From Dryococelus australis (lineage: Eukaryota > Arthropoda > Insecta > Phasmatodea > Phasmatidae): a stretch of DNA of 64,000 nucleotides. Below, one piece after another: positions 60,462 to 64,000 of this stretch. The notes beneath the pieces are model-generated. The model was given only the letters and a program-made list of their open reading frames with translations. It was not told the origin of the DNA and made no database searches. The translations under genes were made by a program, and so were the position numbers. The stretch lies in NCBI GenBank assembly GCA_029891345.1, contig CM057009.1:94045916-94109915 (forward strand). Direction: 5' to 3'. Position 1 is the first letter of the stretch. Every line of letters starts with the position of its first letter.

Positions 60462-63400
60462 TACTATGTATTCATTTTGCACTCGTATAGAAGGTAAGAG
60501 CAGTCACGTATACAAAATTTCGGGCAGTATTTCGGGTAATGGAAATGCCCAGAATACCAGACAGGTATTGTGACTGCCCGAAAATATTGGGCTAACATTC
60601 CTTCCTATACTCATCCAGCTTAATTTATATAACTCAATTACAGTAAAACTAGCTTACAACTTTTTTAAAGGGCTGGATGCTAAAAACTTCTTATCAGAGA
60701 AAACTACTTAGGGGGGAAAAGAGATTTTTAATCTTAACAAAATTACAGAATTTACAAGAAAAGTTATACCCAAGATTTTAGTTTTTCTTCAAAAGATAAC
60801 ACTTCGCGCTTTATAGGCCCGTCACTACTCGTAGAACCCATTATGAACTGCACTATACTATCACCATATGCACAAAAAACTTATTTAAAGAGACCTAAAT
60901 GCCCTTACATGGGAAAATAACACGTGCTTCCTAACCAAATTTTTTTACTAAAACAATTGCCAATATAAACAAATTCATCCACTTATTTTGGTTTAAATGC
61001 CCCAGCCCGAAAATATGAGAAAGTACCCGCCCAAAATAAAATTTCTCGGCCCGACCACTGGTTATAGAGGGATTAGGCTAAATACCACTTTGTAATGAAA
61101 ACTTGTAAATAAATTAGAATTTACAAGAAACTTACATGATAAAACATTCTTTTTGTGAAGCAAATACATTGTACAAAGCCATGGTTATGTGATTTTACAA
61201 TTTTACACACATTTACAAGCTATTAGCTCTACTTATAAATATATGGCCTAATTTGCAAGACATTTTTTCATTATAAACATACCTCTATAAAAATTAACAA
61301 AATTTTAATACAATTCATAGGACTGTGCAAAAGTTGGTACACATAATCAACAATCAGTTTATAATACTGCATATGAATTGTGAATTTGCTTGATTGGACA
61401 CACACATTTTCCAAAATAAAACAGACTTGCAAAATTCCCCTATCTTTGAACAAATAAATTGATTCACATCCCAATAGTCTCAAATAATACTTCATTAAAA
61501 TTATGTTTCAACAGTTACAATTATCATCATTCACAAGTCGAAAGAATCATCAATATTCCTTGTTTTCATACTCGCTACCCCCTTGGATAAATGCTAAACC
61601 AGCCATCCCACAACTGGATAGTTTACAAGAGAATAAAATCTCCGGATAGCAGTAACACATGCTCATATAACAAATCTTAAGCCTAACACGAGAATAAGAT
61701 TTACCCAGTGTGCTATTTCTTGATGGTACAACTGGCCCTTACCATACCGTTGTGTAATCCAGAATATTTTGGCTCGACTTTGGCTTACAGGGAATGAATG
61801 GCTTCATCTTTATTTTCCCTCAAACACTCTCATCATAGTTTTCTATGGTTTATTCTTAACCACATCATTGCAGTTCCTGCAAGTTACCATCTTCTGCACC
61901 ACAGATTTTAGGTTTTTCTTCATAATTCTTGTACATTCTTGAAAACTTGAAATTTTAGTTTCTATGTCATATTTCTCTCCTACCATCATTTGCAAAGGCT
62001 TTGAATACCCCTTGATCATGCTCATTCATGCCATAAACATATTCAATTTTGATGACCAGTGTTAATTACTTTTTATGTTATGGACCCAACGGAAGATTGT
62101 CACCCTTATTAGGAATGTAAAAAAGGTCAGAAAAACTACAACCATATACAGCAAGCATATTAATCATCACAGCCAGCCTAAGAAACAGTCCCAGTTCCTT
62201 TTCAAATGTCTTGAAAAGTTATCTATGTGGTGGCATATTAAATGCAGCTTTAGCCACAAACCAATCTCTGTCCCACATAATTTGCAACCGTAGCTGACAC
62301 TTTTAGTTCATTCATGTGCCCAGTTTGAGCCACAGTCTTGAATTTTTGTTGTTCCTTTTCAATGAACTCTGGACAGATTTTCAAGCTACTGCCTGTCTCA
62401 TCACATGCAGAATATTCAGAATTCTTTGACTTGTTCATTTGGTGTTGACATATTACTTTCATTTCTTAGTCAAAACGGCTTGCAACTTAAGTATTTTGCA
62501 GCATCCATAGACTTACATATTGTTGGACAGCTACTGCTTTGTCATCTTCCATTCTCTCTCTTTCCACTCTCTTTTTCTTTTAAAAACAACTTTGCTTTCA
62601 CTACTATAGTAAAAAAAAAGCACTTGAGTATCACCTCTGAATATATTTGACTAATTCCTTATATTTGTGAATGGTAAACCAGTGAAATATATGACTACTT
62701 ATTATTTGTCTGCCAACTCAATGACACCTGATTAGATTTTTCTGCCTAGCTCTCCTTTGGTCGATATTCTTGTATTATTTGAAAGCATCGCCTTTCCAGC
62801 CATTCTGATGTTCTTAAAATGAAACCATTGCAAAAAAAAAAAAAAAGAAGAAAAAAACTAATAGACCCTAAATTACAAATGCCATTTCTGTTCCATCCGA
62901 TAGTATTTGAAAGAGATTTCCATACAAAATTACACTGTAATAGCAAATGATTTGTGGCCCACATTAAAAATAACAATAATACAACTGTAAACAAAATAAG
63001 GGTGAAAATGCCTACCACTTCAGTAAATACCGGCCATCACGAAAATAAATATTCAAGTGTAAATTGTAGCACACAGGCAATGTAATGTTCTATTACATTA
63101 TGTATACACACAGCTAAATGGCTCATTGAATATCTTCAACTACTTGAAAACTGTTTACCATCCTGCAGAATGAAATCAACACAGTTGCCAAGAAAAATAT
63201 CACCACCATCATAAATATAAAGACTATTTTATTTCATTAAAGAACACACAACAGTTATTGCACTTACACTTAACAAAATATGTGACAAGGCCATCACAAG
63301 GAGTATTACAAGCTCAAAGGAAAAAACTAATTATGACTAATCTAGAAAGCTGTGAACAATTTGACACCAGTATATTATAGATAAATGTGTATAATTACTT

Positions 63401-63670
63401 GTATATTAATTTCATTGCACAAGTATGTTTTATGCAAGTTTTTGGAACATAAACTCTAGAACAACTGTGATCCAATGTTATAATTATGGCACTATGAAAA
63501 TCAGATTTAAAACTCTTATTCATTGTTTATTTTGTGTTATTCAGTGGAGAAATTTAAAATATATGCAGTTTAGTCAAGTTTACGCAAACCTTCATTGGTC
63601 TGAATTTTTTTAATGCAAAATAATTAGTGGATTTGGAGATATCAGTACAAATGGAAATGTGATGACTTTA
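60462..63670. other. AT-rich interval, unassigned minus-strand frames
   Basis: Minus-strand frames 62462-62250 (NSEYSACDETGSSLKICPEF...) and 62025-61843 (with QKMVTCRNCNDVVKNKP, a C-x2-C pair) look coding-like and may be pieces of one decayed gene. I cannot name it. Near 60642 a single cagtaaaactagcttacaac resembles a Tigger-like end, without a partner found. Confidence 0.25.
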
Positions 63671-63672
63671 TA

Positions 63673-63904
63673 CGCTGTTCACAGTAAAGTGAGCACTTTT
63701 TAGCCCCTAGTTACTTTTTCCTTTCAGACACTTTTATCCTTGAACAATATTTATAAATAAATATCACCATGTAAGTAACATACACAGTACGTATATTCCA
63801 CTGCACTCGGAAGTTAATATCCACGGCTATAACAAAATATATTCATTGACTAACATTCCAAATATGAGTACTTTCAAAAGTGCTCATTTTAACCGTGAAT
63901 AGCC
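63673..63904. mobile_element. Small MITE with 28-bp inverted ends
   Basis: The left end is cgctgttcacagtaaagtga followed by gcactttt, and the inverted right end is ggctattcacggttaaaatg followed by agcactttt. TA flanks both sides (63671-63672, 63905-63906). It is 232 bp with no coding capacity. A degenerate copy is at about 11880-12047. Confidence 0.7.
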
Positions 63905-64000
63905 TATAGCGTGAAAAACTATATCTTTGAGGAAAAAGCTGATGGGGAGCCTGGTGCAGCAATTTCTGCCTACTGTTGGATTTCACTACTGCATGTGAGT

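Noticed and set aside
60640..61090. Another Tigger-like element starting cagtaaaactagcttacaac
   Set aside because: Only one end was seen. No inverted partner or second TA was identified.

Overview
This is a eukaryotic, almost certainly animal, window that is AT-rich, gene-poor and dominated by transposable elements. The mix points to an invertebrate, most likely an arthropod with a large repetitive genome. It contains Ty3/gypsy and Ty1/copia retrotransposons, an R1/I-type LINE, a pogo/Tigger element, tRNA-derived short repeats, long (TA)n arrays, and a gene of the DUF7869-like family with the YSDNCSGQNKN motif. The species cannot be fixed from the sequence. No complete host gene was found. 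The only candidate host coding segment is a possible terminal exon at 12440-12671. Nearly all element genes carry stops, frameshifts or lost catalytic residues, so they are annotated as pseudogenes.

Layout. 1-4540: remains of a plus-strand LTR retrotransposon (primer-binding-like site, broken gag-like frames, long non-coding stretch, polypurine tract, start of a 3' LTR). 4540-5150: a fragment of the LTR family seen again at 14395-15505 and 21660-23245. 5311-5429: a long (TA)n. 5815-11900: gypsy pol fragments on the plus strand, the best being RNase H plus integrase at 9590-11244. 11880-13960: a short MITE copy, the possible host exon and tRNA-derived SINEs. 14160-28260: a nested block of minus-strand gypsy elements. 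The younger provirus (about 14395-23245) sits in an older repeat and itself holds a 474-bp solo LTR with a clean 5-bp target duplication. 29580-30105: a copia LTR, initiator-tRNA-type primer site and gag start, cut by a gypsy LTR (to about 31009). That gypsy leader is in turn cut by a 4.9-kb DNA transposon (31083-36018). 36025-37795: the resuming gypsy gag, protease and start of RT. 37796-39290: a minus-strand LINE 3' end. 39290-44990: further retroelement tails, an LTR-like promoter region and low-complexity frames. 47840-50100: retroelement-like sequence with a recurring hairpin motif. 50245-51132 and 52670-54085: two large fold-back (near-palindromic) units. 56868-59052: a pogo/Tigger transposon with terminal repeats. 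59716-60461: a related non-autonomous element. 63673-63904: a small MITE.

Most interesting object: the 31083-36018 transposon. It has about 31-bp terminal inverted repeats with two mismatches, flanking 6-bp GATATT duplications, repeated subterminal motifs, and a single minus-strand multi-exon gene whose product fits a DUF7869-type protein with a plausible D-D-E core. Its N-terminal part is built from three tandemly duplicated exons whose lengths are multiples of three. This ties an 'uncharacterised' arthropod protein family to a defined mobile DNA element. All coordinates were read by eye. Boundaries given as 'about' could move by tens of bases.
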